Source: UBA8437 sp963582065 (lineage in GTDB: Bacteria > Planctomycetota > Planctomycetia > Planctomycetales > Planctomycetaceae). Taken from it: a stretch of DNA of 64,000 bases. Made by a program: the position numbers and the translations under genes. Below the pieces are notes generated by a model. That model had not been told where the DNA came from. It did not search any database and saw nothing but the letters and a program-made list of their open reading frames with translations. Shown here one piece after another: positions 1 to 8,537 of this stretch. The first letter of the stretch is position 1. The number at the start of each line of letters is the position of its first letter. The DNA is taken from assembly GCA_963582065.1 (NCBI GenBank), contig CAUZRQ010000009.1:22445-86444 (forward strand). Direction: 5' to 3'.

Positions 1-1592
1 TGGATCGCCGCCACCTGTCCGTCTTTCTTTCTTTTCGTCAAAAATGCCTCGAACACCGCAATCTCGTCTGCATCCGGTGCCCTCGACAACATCGACTCGA
101 ACGCACGCACGATCAACTGGCGGCGATCGGTGATCGACTTCAGCGACCCGACCAGCCGATCGGCCGAGTCGCGAAGCAGGTTGTTCTGGATCCGGTCGTT
201 GTTGGAGAACAGCAGTGCCTCGTCGACGCTGACTTGGAAGTTGTCACTGGGCAACTCGATCTGCCCGGCCAAGTCACTCGACTCGTTCTCCAGACTCTCC
301 CGACGCCCGGCCCATTCGGCCGTCGTCACCTGCGTGGTGATCTGGTCCGGATTCGACGCCGCTACCAGCAACGACAACGAATACTGCCGCGGGGTCAGCA
401 GCCGGACGCTGGCCACCGCGAACGTTTCCGGCGGCGGAACCTCGCCCTGGCCGCTGAATCGGCTCGAGATCGCATACGCGTCGCTGAGCACGATGCCACG
501 GATGAGCCGCTTGAGGTCGTAGCCGTTGGACGCAAGGTCGCGGGCGAGCCAGTCGAGCAGTTCGGGGTGCGAGGGGTCGTTGGCCGAGTGCATCTGGTCG
601 GGCGGATCGACGATGCCCCGGCCCATCAGCCGCAGCCAGATCCGGTTGACGATCGCCCGGGAAAAGAACCGCCGGTCGTTGGCCTGCAGTGCCACCTCGA
701 CCAGCTTCTGGCGAGGACTGAATCCGGGGACCTTGGCCGGCGGGGCCTTGGCGTCCTTGATCTGCCGCTTGACCTCGGCGTCCTCGGCCTGGCGCTGCTT
801 GGCCGTTTTCTCGACCTTGGGTTCGGCCACTTCGGTCCCGGTCAGGAACATGAACCGGGCCTGCTTCTCCTTGCCGGCAGTCGTCTTGAACTTGATCGAC
901 CCACTGTACTTCTCGGCCAACGTGTTCTTCTTGGTCATGTAGGTGCGGGTGAAGAACGACGCCATGCCGTAGAAATGGTCCTGCTTCCAGTCGTCGACCA
1001 GGGGATGATCGTGGCACTTGGCACAACTGACATTGACGCCGAAGAAGAGCACGCTGGTGTCGACGGTCAGGTCGTCCAGGCTGCCGGCCCGGGCCTTCAG
1101 GAACGCCAACGCCGGCTTCTCGGACGCGTTCCCCTCCCGACCGACCATCATCTGGCGGAACAACTCGTCCCACGACCGGTTCTCCCGGGCCGCGGCGAGC
1201 AGGTACTTGCGGAACTCACCGTCGTTCTTCTTCGTCGCCAGCAACAACAGGTCCAACTCGTTGCGGTGGTGGTAGGCGAAATCAGGACTGGCCAGCAGGC
1301 GATCGGCCAACTGGGTCCACCTCAGCGGCGAGGTCGATTCGACGAACCCTCGCATCTCGCCCAGGGTCGGAATTCGACCGGCCAAATCGAGCGTCATCCG
1401 ACGGACCAACCCGGCACGCGACAGCAACGGAGCCGGCTTCACCCCGGCTTCGACCCACCCCGCACGAAGGTAATGATCGATCGCGACGTTGATCGGCCGA
1501 TCGGCCGGCAACAGGTCGGCCGCCGTGGCGGACAGCGACAAGTTGACCAACAGCAACCAGCCCAGGAACCAGGTGGATCTCATAAGAACCAT
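1..1592 (-). CDS. DUF1549/DUF1553 family exported protein (partial, 3' end outside window)
   Basis: About 530 codons are visible from ATG 1592 (second in-frame ATG at 1583) to the left edge, with no stop. The first 25 or so residues are a hydrophobic signal peptide ending near SLSATAA. The DUF1549 block follows and contains SCAKCHDHPLVDDW near position 1000, so a CxxCH haem-type motif is present. The later part (RRFFSRAIVNRIWLRLMGRG) is the start of DUF1553. These domains are a planctomycete hallmark; the biochemical role is unknown and is usually guessed to be extracytoplasmic redox or polymer degradation. There is no separate N-terminal planctomycete cytochrome domain. Family partners often include a DUF1501 gene downstream, which would lie outside the window. 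It is the last visible gene of the trpC-led minus-strand run. Confidence 0.9.
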   Translation of the reverse strand, partial: MVLMRSTWFLGWLLLVNLSLSATAADLLPADRPINVAIDHYLRAGWVEAGVKPAPLLSRAGLVRRMTLDLAGRIPTLGEMRGFVESTSPLRWTQLADRLLASPDFAYHHRNELDLLLLATKKNDGEFRKYLLAAARENRSWDELFRQMMVGREGNASEKPALAFLKARAGSLDDLTVDTSVLFFGVNVSCAKCHDHPLVDDWKQDHFYGMASFFTRTYMTKKNTLAEKYSGSIKFKTTAGKEKQARFMFLTGTEVAEPKVEKTAKQRQAEDAEVKRQIKDAKAPPAKVPGFSPRQKLVEVALQANDRRFFSRAIVNRIWLRLMGRGIVDPPDQMHSANDPSHPELLDWLARDLASNGYDLKRLIRGIVLSDAYAISSRFSGQGEVPPPETFAVASVRLLTPRQYSLSLLVAASNPDQITTQVTTAEWAGRRESLENESSDLAGQIELPSDNFQVSVDEALLFSNNDRIQNNLLRDSADRLVGSLKSITDRRQLIVRAFESMLSRAPDADEIAVFEAFLTKRKKDGQVAAI

Positions 1593-1763
1593 AGTGGCGA
1601 GGGAAACAGTCAGGGAGACGATACCGGGACGGCACGTCGGTGGGAACGGCCGCAAACCGACCGTCGGTCCACCCATTTTACCGCGTGGGGTGACCACCAA
1701 CAACGGCAAGACAATCCCCACGTCCTCCGAAATCGACCAGTTGACGATCGGTCGATTTTCGCC

Positions 1764-2345
1764 CTAGCGCCGCCGTTCGGCCGGGGGCGCCGGTGGAACC
1801 GCCGATTGCCGCACCTTGGTCTGCTTGTCCCATCGCGAAACCGACCAGACCGAATGGCTGCCCATCACCCCCTTGGCCACGTCCACGAAAACCCCCCGCA
1901 ACCTCTCCGGCGTGACCTGCCGGTTCTGGACAACCCGCTGCATCAGGAATCGTCGGTTCCGTCGGTCGTAGGCAAAGAACTTCCCGTTCCCCAACCGATC
2001 GTTCTCGGCCAGCATTCTCAGCAACGCTGCCGCGGGCACCTTGGCCGCCTTGGTCGGCATCTCCTCCAACCACGCCATCACCCAGATCGTGCCGCCATCC
2101 TGGCTGATCACGGCCGACATGGCGAAGTCCCATTCCTGGCCACCTTGTTGCGAATGGAACTCGAAGTCGAACCGCGTTCCGGCCGCCCGCGGCTTGACTC
2201 CCAGGGATCGCAGCATACGACCCAGTCTCTCGGTGTCGATCGCCCCGGTGGCGGTCGACGTGTCGGCCGCATCGGACCAATCGACCGCCCAGGCGGACAG
2301 CACGAACAGGACCCCCGCCACACCGATCGTTACGCGAGTCGTCAT
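1764..2345 (-). CDS. small exported protein, function unknown
   Basis: This 193-aa product begins at the ATG at 2345, chosen because it gives a clean signal peptide (TRVTIGVAGVLFVLSAWAVD) where the longer reading frame adds only an Arg-rich non-homologous leader. The mature part, roughly residues 35-170, alternates short helices and strands (LGRMLRSLGVKPRAAG, then FDFEFHSQ, then TIWVMAWLEEMP). That order resembles the YbjN/type III secretion chaperone fold, but this is only a pattern impression. The C-terminus is Pro/Arg rich. It lies 37 bp downstream of the Nudix gene and 171 bp upstream of the DUF1549 gene, all on the same strand, so co-transcription is plausible. Confidence 0.65.
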   Translation of the reverse strand: MTTRVTIGVAGVLFVLSAWAVDWSDAADTSTATGAIDTERLGRMLRSLGVKPRAAGTRFDFEFHSQQGGQEWDFAMSAVISQDGGTIWVMAWLEEMPTKAAKVPAAALLRMLAENDRLGNGKFFAYDRRNRRFLMQRVVQNRQVTPERLRGVFVDVAKGVMGSHSVWSVSRWDKQTKVRQSAVPPAPPAERRR

Positions 2346-2382
2346 CGTCCGCACTCCCTTGCCGACGCCGCCGTTGATTCTC

Positions 2383-3006
2383 CTATCCGCTCCCCGAATC
2401 CGATTCACCCAGCAGGTGATCCAGGCAAATCTGCGACCAGGTCTCAAACGACTCGCGATTGCCGACCAGCTCGCCGGGAGCGGCAAAGCCTGTTTCGATT
2501 ATCGACTCTTCGCGAGGACGAACTTTGGGCTCATCCAGTTCGAAGACGTGCACCACGCCGAGGTGCACCCTGCCCACTTCGGTCAGGTCGTCGTTGATCA
2601 GCCCCACGCACCGCTCGGTGTACCCGGTTTCCAGGAACACCTCCTCGGCGATCTCACGCCGCATCCCTTCCTCGTACGGAGACCCCTCAGCCTCGGTGTC
2701 CTCCGCGGAGATATGACCGCCGATGCCGATCGACCGCTTGCTGTGCAGCCGCCCCTCCCCCTGCTCGGTCCCCCGCCGGTAATGGAACACCCGACCCTCG
2801 TGCCGGAACACGCAGTAGGGAATCAACTGCTTCAGGCTCGGGTCCTCCTCCACCGAGTCCCTCGGCCGGAAGCTCATCTGTGCCGGATCGAGCAACCGAT
2901 CGAAGTAGTCATCGATGTCGGGGCAGAACCCCTGGAAATGCCCGATCTCGTGAAACAGGCTCGTCGGCACCACCAACACGTGTTCGACCGGATAGTCGCT
3001 CGTCAT
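2383..3006 (-). CDS. Nudix hydrolase family protein
   Basis: The product is about 207 aa. The Nudix signature is visible mid-protein: GGHISAED, a spacer, then EEGMRREIAEEVFLETG, whose REIAEE core supplies the metal-binding glutamates. The spacing between the leading Gly and the REx2EE core is longer than the canonical box because of an acidic insert (EDTEAEGSP). The N-terminal part (EHVLVVPTSLFHEIGHFQGF) resembles the predicted phosphoesterase-type Nudix proteins rather than MutT. The substrate cannot be told. ATG 3006 is preferred because a GGAG lies 10 nt upstream; ATG 3015 or GTG 3021 are alternatives. It starts 31 bp after trpC and is probably co-transcribed with it. Confidence 0.82.
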   Translation of the reverse strand: MTSDYPVEHVLVVPTSLFHEIGHFQGFCPDIDDYFDRLLDPAQMSFRPRDSVEEDPSLKQLIPYCVFRHEGRVFHYRRGTEQGEGRLHSKRSIGIGGHISAEDTEAEGSPYEEGMRREIAEEVFLETGYTERCVGLINDDLTEVGRVHLGVVHVFELDEPKVRPREESIIETGFAAPGELVGNRESFETWSQICLDHLLGESDSGSG

Positions 3007-3037
3007 CCTCATCATCTCCACTCGGTGGCCGCCGGGC

Positions 3038-3829
3038 TCAACGCCGCGGCACGCCGACCAGTTCGGTTGTCTTCTCCAGGACCGACTCGGCCCGCATCAG
3101 GGTCTCGCCGACCAGGATCGCGCTCACGCCGCCCCCGGCCAGGTATTCGACATCGGCCCGGCTGCGGATCCCGCTTTCGGCCACCAGCAACGTCGATTCG
3201 GGCACGCCCGCCCCCACCCGCAACGTGTGGCCGAGATCGGTTTCGAACGTCTTCAGGTCACGGTTGTTGACACCCAGCAACGGGGGATCGAGATCGAGTG
3301 CGCGGCCGAGGTTCTCCGGCTCGTAGATCTCCAGCAAGACATCGAGTCCCAGTTCATCGGCGGCAAAATACAGTTCCCGCAGTTCGCTGTCTCCCAGGCA
3401 TTCGGCGATCAACAGCACCGCGTCGGCACCTGCCACGCGGGCTTCGAGCAACTGGTAGCGATCCAGCAGAAAGTCCTTCCTGAGCACCGGCCGGTCGACG
3501 TGTTTCCGGACCGCCGCCAGGTGCTCGAGTCTCCCCTGGAAAAATGGCTCGTCGGTCAGGCAACTCAGGCAGGTCGCCCCCGCCTGCTGATACGTTCCGG
3601 CCAGGTCGACCGGATCGAAGTCCTCGCGGATCAACCCCGCCGACGGCGACGCCTTCTTGATCTCGGCGATCAGCGCCACGTCCTGGGCCGCCCGGATCGC
3701 ATCTACGAAACCACGCGGCGGTGGCGAATCGGCCAGTCTCGCCTCGAGTTCAACCGCCGGACACTCGGCCTTCCGCGAGGCGATCTCCTCTCGCTTCCGC
3801 TCGACAATCGTATCCAGGATGGTCGTCAC
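3038..3829 (-). CDS. trpC: indole-3-glycerol phosphate synthase
   Basis: This 263-aa cytoplasmic TIM-barrel enzyme converts CdRP to indole-3-glycerol phosphate in tryptophan synthesis. Family hallmarks are all present: TILDTIVERKREEIASRK at the start, ALIAEIKKASPSAGLI with the catalytic lysine, VLRKDFLLDRYQ, DAVLLIAECL, LLGVNNRDLKTFETDL, and VAESGIRSRADVEYL with the phosphate-binding end GVSAILVGETLMRA. Length is normal for a monofunctional TrpC and there is no TrpF fusion. No other trp genes are adjacent, so the pathway is dispersed in this genome. It heads a minus-strand run and is divergent from the CPBP protease gene (75 bp between starts). Confidence 0.97.
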   Translation of the reverse strand: MTTILDTIVERKREEIASRKAECPAVELEARLADSPPPRGFVDAIRAAQDVALIAEIKKASPSAGLIREDFDPVDLAGTYQQAGATCLSCLTDEPFFQGRLEHLAAVRKHVDRPVLRKDFLLDRYQLLEARVAGADAVLLIAECLGDSELRELYFAADELGLDVLLEIYEPENLGRALDLDPPLLGVNNRDLKTFETDLGHTLRVGAGVPESTLLVAESGIRSRADVEYLAGGGVSAILVGETLMRAESVLEKTTELVGVPRR

Positions 3830-3904
3830 GCGGCCGATGATAGCAGCCCGTCTTCATCGCGGCATCTTCAGGTCCGGCACCTCGATCCCGTACAATCTCT
3901 CGTC

Positions 3905-4696
3905 ATGTCGTCCCAGGTGCATCTCGTCCTCACCGTGTTGTTGATGCTGGGCAGCCTGGCCACCTGCAGCGTGCTGGCGTGGCGGGTGCTCAAGAGTCCG
4001 CCGTTGCCCGGTGCCGACAAGCGACGGCCCGCGACCTGGCCCGACTGGCTATTGCCGGCCGCCATATTCTGCTGGCTGGTGGTGTCGATCTCGTTCTCCC
4101 GCAGTTTGCCCGAAGCCGGTGCAGACACCGAGGCGATCCGCAACACGTTGACCTACAACACGGTGATCCACGCCGTCCTGTTCCTGCTGCTGGCGGGACT
4201 GGTCGAACTGGCCCGCTGGAGATCTCCGGACCCCGAACCCGCCCCGCCGCCGATCCGCCGGCAACTGCTCTACGGGCTCGTCGGCTTCCTCGCCTGCCTG
4301 TTGCCGACATTGATCGTCTTCAACCTGACGGAGCCCTACCGCACCGATGCGGACATGCACCCGATGCTGCAGCTGATCGAACAGGATCCGTCCGGTCAAC
4401 TTCTGCTGGCCGTGACCATCAGCGCGGTGCTCGTGGTGCCGTGGGTCGAAGAAATGGCGTTTCGGGTGATCATGCAGAGGTCGTTGCTGCGGATCTTCTC
4501 ACCGTCGTTGTCGATCCTGCTGACCGCGGCCGCCTTCTGCAGCATTCACCCATCGTGGCAGGACGCCGTCGGCCTGCTGCCGTTGGCCATCGTGCTGGGC
4601 GTGACCTACCACCGCACGGGCAGCTACCTGGCCGTCGTCCTGATCCACATGCTCTTCAACGCGGTCAACATCCTGTCGATGATGGTCGAGCCGTGA
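3905..4696 (+). CDS. CPBP family intramembrane glutamic endopeptidase
   Basis: This 263-aa polytopic membrane protein has about seven to eight hydrophobic segments. The CPBP (Abi/Rce1-like) motifs are clear: VEEMAFRVIMQRSLL near residue 182 is the EExxxR motif, FCSIHPSW carries the second conserved His, and LIHMLFNAVNIL carries the HxxxN/B motif. By homology it is a putative membrane-embedded protease, with the substrate unknown. The start at 3905 (SSQVHLVLTVLLMLG) opens directly into the first membrane helix; the longer upstream frame is antisense to trpC and unlikely to be translated. It is followed by tyrS after a 98-bp gap. Confidence 0.88.
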   Translation: MSSQVHLVLTVLLMLGSLATCSVLAWRVLKSPPLPGADKRRPATWPDWLLPAAIFCWLVVSISFSRSLPEAGADTEAIRNTLTYNTVIHAVLFLLLAGLVELARWRSPDPEPAPPPIRRQLLYGLVGFLACLLPTLIVFNLTEPYRTDADMHPMLQLIEQDPSGQLLLAVTISAVLVVPWVEEMAFRVIMQRSLLRIFSPSLSILLTAAAFCSIHPSWQDAVGLLPLAIVLGVTYHRTGSYLAVVLIHMLFNAVNILSMMVEP

Positions 4697-4794
4697 TCGG
4701 AGTGCGGCCGGGGCCGAACCAGCACTTTCCCCCCGTCGAATCGGTTGGTAGTTTTGGGAGCCACACGACTCCCGTCCGCCGCGAATTCTCCCCG

Positions 4795-6018
4795 ATGCCG
4801 TTCCCCCCCGTCGACGAACAACTGGCCGTGATCCGCCGGGGCACCGAGCAGATCGTGCCCGAGCCGGAACTGGTCGAGAAGCTCGAAAAGAGCCTCGCCA
4901 CCGACACGCCGCTGAGGGTCAAGTACGGCATCGACCCCACCGGCATCGACCTGCACCTGGGCCACACGGTGCCGATGAGAAAAATGCGGCAGTTCCAGGC
5001 CCTGGGCCACCAGGCGGTGATCATCATCGGCAATTACACGGCCCTGGTCGGGGATCCCAGCGGTCGAGACGAGACACGGGCGAGGTTGACGGCCGAACAG
5101 GTCGAAGCCAACGCGGCCGATTACCTGGCCCAACTCGGCAAGGTCATCGATCTCGACGCCGCCGAGGTGGTCCCCAACGGCAAATGGTTCGCCCCGATGA
5201 CGTTCCAGGAAGTGCTCGAACTGACCAGCAAGGTGACCGTCGCCCAGTTGCTGACCCGCGACGACTTCTCGAAACGCCACAAGGCCGAGTCCCCCATCTA
5301 TCTCCACGAGTGTCTCTACCCGATCATGCAGGCGTGGGACTCGGTCAAGATCTCCGCCGACATCGAACTGGGCGGTTCCGAGCAGCTCTACAGCTTCATG
5401 CTGGCCCGTGACCTGCAGAAGGACGCCGGACAGCCGGGACAGGTCGGCGTGATGTCGCCCATACTCGTCGGCCTCGACGGCCATCGCCGGATGGGCAAGA
5501 GCCTGGACAACTACATCGCGATCGCCGATTCACCGTTCGAGATGATCAAGAAGTTCATGCAGGTGCCCGACAACTGCATGAAGATGTACTTCGACCTGCT
5601 GACCGACGTGCCCGAGGAGGAGGTCGAATCACTGCTGGGCGGACACGCCAAGCAGTGCAAGCAGCGGCTGGCGGCGGCGGTCATCGCCGAGTACTACTCG
5701 GCCGAGGACGCGACCGAGGCGATCGAACGATGGGAGCGTGAGATCGGTGGGGGGGGACGGCCGAAGGAGATCCCCGAGGTGGTCGTCTCAACCGCCGACC
5801 TCCAGGACGGTCAACTGCCGGCCGCTCAACTGCTGAAACTCACCAACCTCTGCGACTCCACCAGCGAAGCCCGCCGGGCGATCTCGCAGGGGGGAGCCTA
5901 CTTCGGTGAGGACAAGCAACGGTTCGACAGCCACGACACGCCCGTCGAAGTCACCGACGGCCTGATGCTGTGGGTCGGCAAGAAGCGATTCTGCCGCGTG
6001 AGCATCCAGGACAACTGA
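4795..6018 (+). CDS. tyrS: tyrosyl-tRNA synthetase
   Basis: The product is a 407-aa class I aminoacyl-tRNA synthetase charging tRNA-Tyr. It shows VKYGIDPTGIDLHLGHT, where HLGH is the HIGH motif near residues 54-57, and GHRRMGKSLDNYI near residue 230, which is the KMSKS-equivalent loop. Between them are the TyrRS-type active-site segments, including SPIYLHECLYPIMQAWDSV and DIELGGSEQLYSFML. The C-terminal S4-like domain (QLPAAQLLKLTNLCDST through VGKKRFCRV) binds tRNA. Size is normal. The ATG at 4795 was selected because homology begins at once; the upstream frame overlaps the CPBP gene. The next gene begins 23 bp downstream. Confidence 0.96.
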   Translation: MPFPPVDEQLAVIRRGTEQIVPEPELVEKLEKSLATDTPLRVKYGIDPTGIDLHLGHTVPMRKMRQFQALGHQAVIIIGNYTALVGDPSGRDETRARLTAEQVEANAADYLAQLGKVIDLDAAEVVPNGKWFAPMTFQEVLELTSKVTVAQLLTRDDFSKRHKAESPIYLHECLYPIMQAWDSVKISADIELGGSEQLYSFMLARDLQKDAGQPGQVGVMSPILVGLDGHRRMGKSLDNYIAIADSPFEMIKKFMQVPDNCMKMYFDLLTDVPEEEVESLLGGHAKQCKQRLAAAVIAEYYSAEDATEAIERWEREIGGGGRPKEIPEVVVSTADLQDGQLPAAQLLKLTNLCDSTSEARRAISQGGAYFGEDKQRFDSHDTPVEVTDGLMLWVGKKRFCRVSIQDN

Positions 6019-6041
6019 CCCCCCAGGAAAGAGACGCCACC

Positions 6042-7133
6042 ATGGCAACCGGATTCGGAATCGTCGGCTGCGGCATGATCGCCGACTTCCACGCATTGGC
6101 CGTCGGTGACATCCGCGGCGCCCGCATCACCGCCTGCTTCGATGCGTTCCCCGCAGCGGCCCAGCGGTTCGCCACGGCCAACCCGGGCGTCACTGCCTAC
6201 GGATCTCTCGATGAAATGCTCGCCGATCCGTCGGTCGACATCGTCACCATCTGCACACCCAGCGGAGCCCACCGTGACCCCGCCGTCGCCGCCGCCGCCG
6301 CCGGCAAGCACGTGGTCGTCGAGAAGCCGCTCGAAATCACCCTCAAGCGATGCGACACCATCATCGACGCCTGCCGCAAGAACAGGGTCAAGCTGACCAC
6401 CATCTTCCCCTCGCGGTACCACGGCGTGACCCAGGCCCTGAAGTCTGCCATCGACAGCGGCCGCTTCGGGAAGCTCACCCTCGGCGACAGCTACGTCAAG
6501 TGGTGGCGAACCCAGCAGTACTACGACAGCGGTGGCTGGCGAGGCACCTGGGACCTCGACGGCGGCGGAGCCTACATGAACCAGGCCATCCACAGTGTCG
6601 ACCTGATCGCCTACCTGATGGGCAACGTGTCCCAGGTGACCGCGCTGACCGACACCCTGGCTCACAAGAGAATCGAGGTCGAGGACGTGGGCGTGGCGGC
6701 ATTGCGTTTCACCAACGGAGCCCTGGGCACGATCGAGGCCACCACCGCCGTCTTCCCGGGTTTCTCCAAGAAGGTCGAGATCCACGGGACCGAGGGCACG
6801 GTGATCGTCGAGGAGGATCGGCTGGTGACCTGGGACTTCGCCAAGGGCAAAAGCAGCGACAACGCCACCCGCCGCCGCTTCGGCAGCGACGACGTCGGCG
6901 ACACCGGGGCCAGCGACCCGTCGGCCATCTCCTACGACGGCCACACCCACCAGCTCAAGGACTTCATCAGATCGATCCGCACCGGCAGCAAGCCGCTGAT
7001 CGATGCCAGGGAAGGTCGGCGGAGCGTCGAGATCATCCTGGCGATCTACCAGTCGGCCTGGACCGGCAAGACGGTCTCGTTGCCACTGGAGCGGGATCCG
7101 AAGATCCCGGCCCGGTTCCGGCGGAAGAAGTAG
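6042..7133 (+). CDS. Gfo/Idh/MocA family NAD(P)-dependent oxidoreductase
   Basis: This 363-aa two-domain dehydrogenase has an N-terminal Rossmann fold (GFGIVGCGMIADFHA) and the family EKPLEI motif (HVVVEKPLEITLKRCD), whose lysine is part of the active site. The C-terminal alpha/beta domain carries GGGAYMNQAIHSVDLIAYLMG, with the conserved His. Such enzymes oxidise or reduce sugars, inositols or related ring compounds; the substrate cannot be read. An AGGAAAGAG lies about 10 nt before the ATG. It sits between tyrS and a lipid acyltransferase in a plus-strand run and has no obvious pathway partner there. Confidence 0.92.
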   Translation: MATGFGIVGCGMIADFHALAVGDIRGARITACFDAFPAAAQRFATANPGVTAYGSLDEMLADPSVDIVTICTPSGAHRDPAVAAAAAGKHVVVEKPLEITLKRCDTIIDACRKNRVKLTTIFPSRYHGVTQALKSAIDSGRFGKLTLGDSYVKWWRTQQYYDSGGWRGTWDLDGGGAYMNQAIHSVDLIAYLMGNVSQVTALTDTLAHKRIEVEDVGVAALRFTNGALGTIEATTAVFPGFSKKVEIHGTEGTVIVEEDRLVTWDFAKGKSSDNATRRRFGSDDVGDTGASDPSAISYDGHTHQLKDFIRSIRTGSKPLIDAREGRRSVEIILAIYQSAWTGKTVSLPLERDPKIPARFRRKK

Positions 7134-7225
7134 CCGTCATCAACACGCTTCCCTCTTGACCCACCCCCCGCCCCCCGGCACACTCTCGCCGGTGCCCCTC
7201 ACCCCGCCACGGCAAGGACGCCGGG

Positions 7226-8179
7226 ATGGTCCTCCGCATCCGATACCTGCTCGAATACGCCGTCTTCCGCACGGTGGTGGCGGTGGTGCACGCGATGCCG
7301 ATGTGGGCCATCGACATGGGAGCCACCGTCGCCGCCTTCGGCATCCACCGCCTGCTGCCACGGCGGCTGACCCGTTACGATGTCGCCGCCGAGAACATCC
7401 GGCGGGCCCTCGGCCCGGAGGCCGATGTCGAACAGATGATCGGCCGCATGTGGCGGCACCTGTTCCAGACCGTCGGCGAGGTGATCCATCTCCGCCACCG
7501 GCTCTCGCGGAACAACTTCCGCAGCCTGATCCGTTTCCGCAACCAGCAGCAGGCCATCTCGGCCCTGATCTCGAACCGACCCGTGATCCTGATCAGCGGC
7601 CACCTGGGCAACTGGGAACTGGCCGTCTGGATCTTCGGCTTATTCGGGTTCCCGATGGGCGTGGTCGCCCGCCGACTGGACAATCCCTTTCTCGACCGGT
7701 TTTTCCTCGACTTCCGCTGCGACACCGGCCACGACCTGCTCGACAAGAACGGGGCGAGTGCCGAGATGATCGAGCGACTCGAGTCCAACCGGCACCTGGC
7801 GATGCTCGGCGACCAGGACGCCGGCTCACACGGCCTGTTCGTCGATTTCCTCGGACACCCCGCTTCGACCTTCAAGTCGATCGCGTTGCTGGCCCTGCGA
7901 CACCAGGCCCTGATCTGCGTCGGCTACGCGATCCGACTGGACGACGAGGACGGCCCCGAGCGATTCGAGGTCGGCTGCGAAGAACTGATCGACACCGCGT
8001 TGATCGACGACGATCCGGTCCGGACAGTGACCCAGGCCTACACCTCGGCCCTGGAACGCATCGTGCGACGGGCCCCGGAACAGTATTTCTGGCTGCACCG
8101 CCGCTGGAAAACGGTTCCCGATTCCCGTCGACGTCGCAGCCGTCGGGTCCGCAGTGGATCAGTGCCCTGGGCCGCCTGA
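7226..8179 (+). CDS. LpxL/HtrB-type lysophospholipid (lipid A) acyltransferase
   Basis: The 317-aa product belongs to the bacterial lipid A biosynthesis acyltransferase family. A hydrophobic N-terminal helix (EYAVFRTVVAVVHAMP) would anchor it to the inner membrane. The catalytic HX4D/E motif is visible as SGHLGNWELAVW near residue 130, followed by VVARRLDNPFLDRFF, LAMLGDQDAG and GHPASTFKSIALLAL as in LpxL/LpxM proteins. The expected reaction is acyl transfer onto lipid A or a related membrane lipid, consistent with the Gram-negative envelope of planctomycetes. The extreme C-terminus (PDSRRRRSRRVRSGS) is basic and variable. No other lpx gene is nearby. Confidence 0.9.
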   Translation: MVLRIRYLLEYAVFRTVVAVVHAMPMWAIDMGATVAAFGIHRLLPRRLTRYDVAAENIRRALGPEADVEQMIGRMWRHLFQTVGEVIHLRHRLSRNNFRSLIRFRNQQQAISALISNRPVILISGHLGNWELAVWIFGLFGFPMGVVARRLDNPFLDRFFLDFRCDTGHDLLDKNGASAEMIERLESNRHLAMLGDQDAGSHGLFVDFLGHPASTFKSIALLALRHQALICVGYAIRLDDEDGPERFEVGCEELIDTALIDDDPVRTVTQAYTSALERIVRRAPEQYFWLHRRWKTVPDSRRRRSRRVRSGSVPWAA

Positions 8180-8228
8180 GTGTCCGGGCGGCGTTGACGG
8201 CGAAACGGGCCGAGTCGAACATGGGACC

Positions 8229-8537
8229 ATGACCGAACGTGTCCGCATCGCCGCGCTGTCGGAGATCCCCGTCGGATCCTCTCACGAATTCACTGCCGCG
8301 GGCCGGGTGATCGCCCTCTACAACGTCGACGGCACGCTCCACGCCCTGGACGGCGTCTGCCCCCACGCCGGTGGACCGCTCGGCCAGGGCCAACTCGACG
8401 GCTGTGTCGTCACCTGCCCCTGGCACGGCTGGCAATTCGACGTCACCAGCGGGCAGCATTGTCTGACCGAGGCGATCCGGCACGCGTCGTTTCCGGTGAT
8501 CGTCGAGGGTGACGACGTGCTGGTCGAACTGCCGTGA
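8229..8537 (+). CDS. Rieske [2Fe-2S] ferredoxin-like protein
   Basis: This 102-aa soluble protein consists of a single Rieske domain. Both cluster-binding motifs are intact: CPHAGGPLGQ (CxH) near residue 45 and CPWHGWQFDV (CxxH) near residue 64. The size and the opening VRIAALSEIPVGSSHEF match NirD-like or biphenyl-dioxygenase-ferredoxin-like stand-alone Rieske proteins, which pass electrons to an oxygenase or reductase. No such partner is nearby. Its stop codon overlaps the GTG start of tsaC by 4 bp (GTGA), so the two are probably translationally coupled despite no obvious functional link. Confidence 0.93.
   Translation: MTERVRIAALSEIPVGSSHEFTAAGRVIALYNVDGTLHALDGVCPHAGGPLGQGQLDGCVVTCPWHGWQFDVTSGQHCLTEAIRHASFPVIVEGDDVLVELP

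Noticed and set aside
234..2597. Long plus-strand open frame (787 aa) across the left end
   Set aside because: It is antisense to the DUF1549, exported and Nudix genes, is Arg/Gln/Gly rich with no domain, and arises from third-position GC bias.
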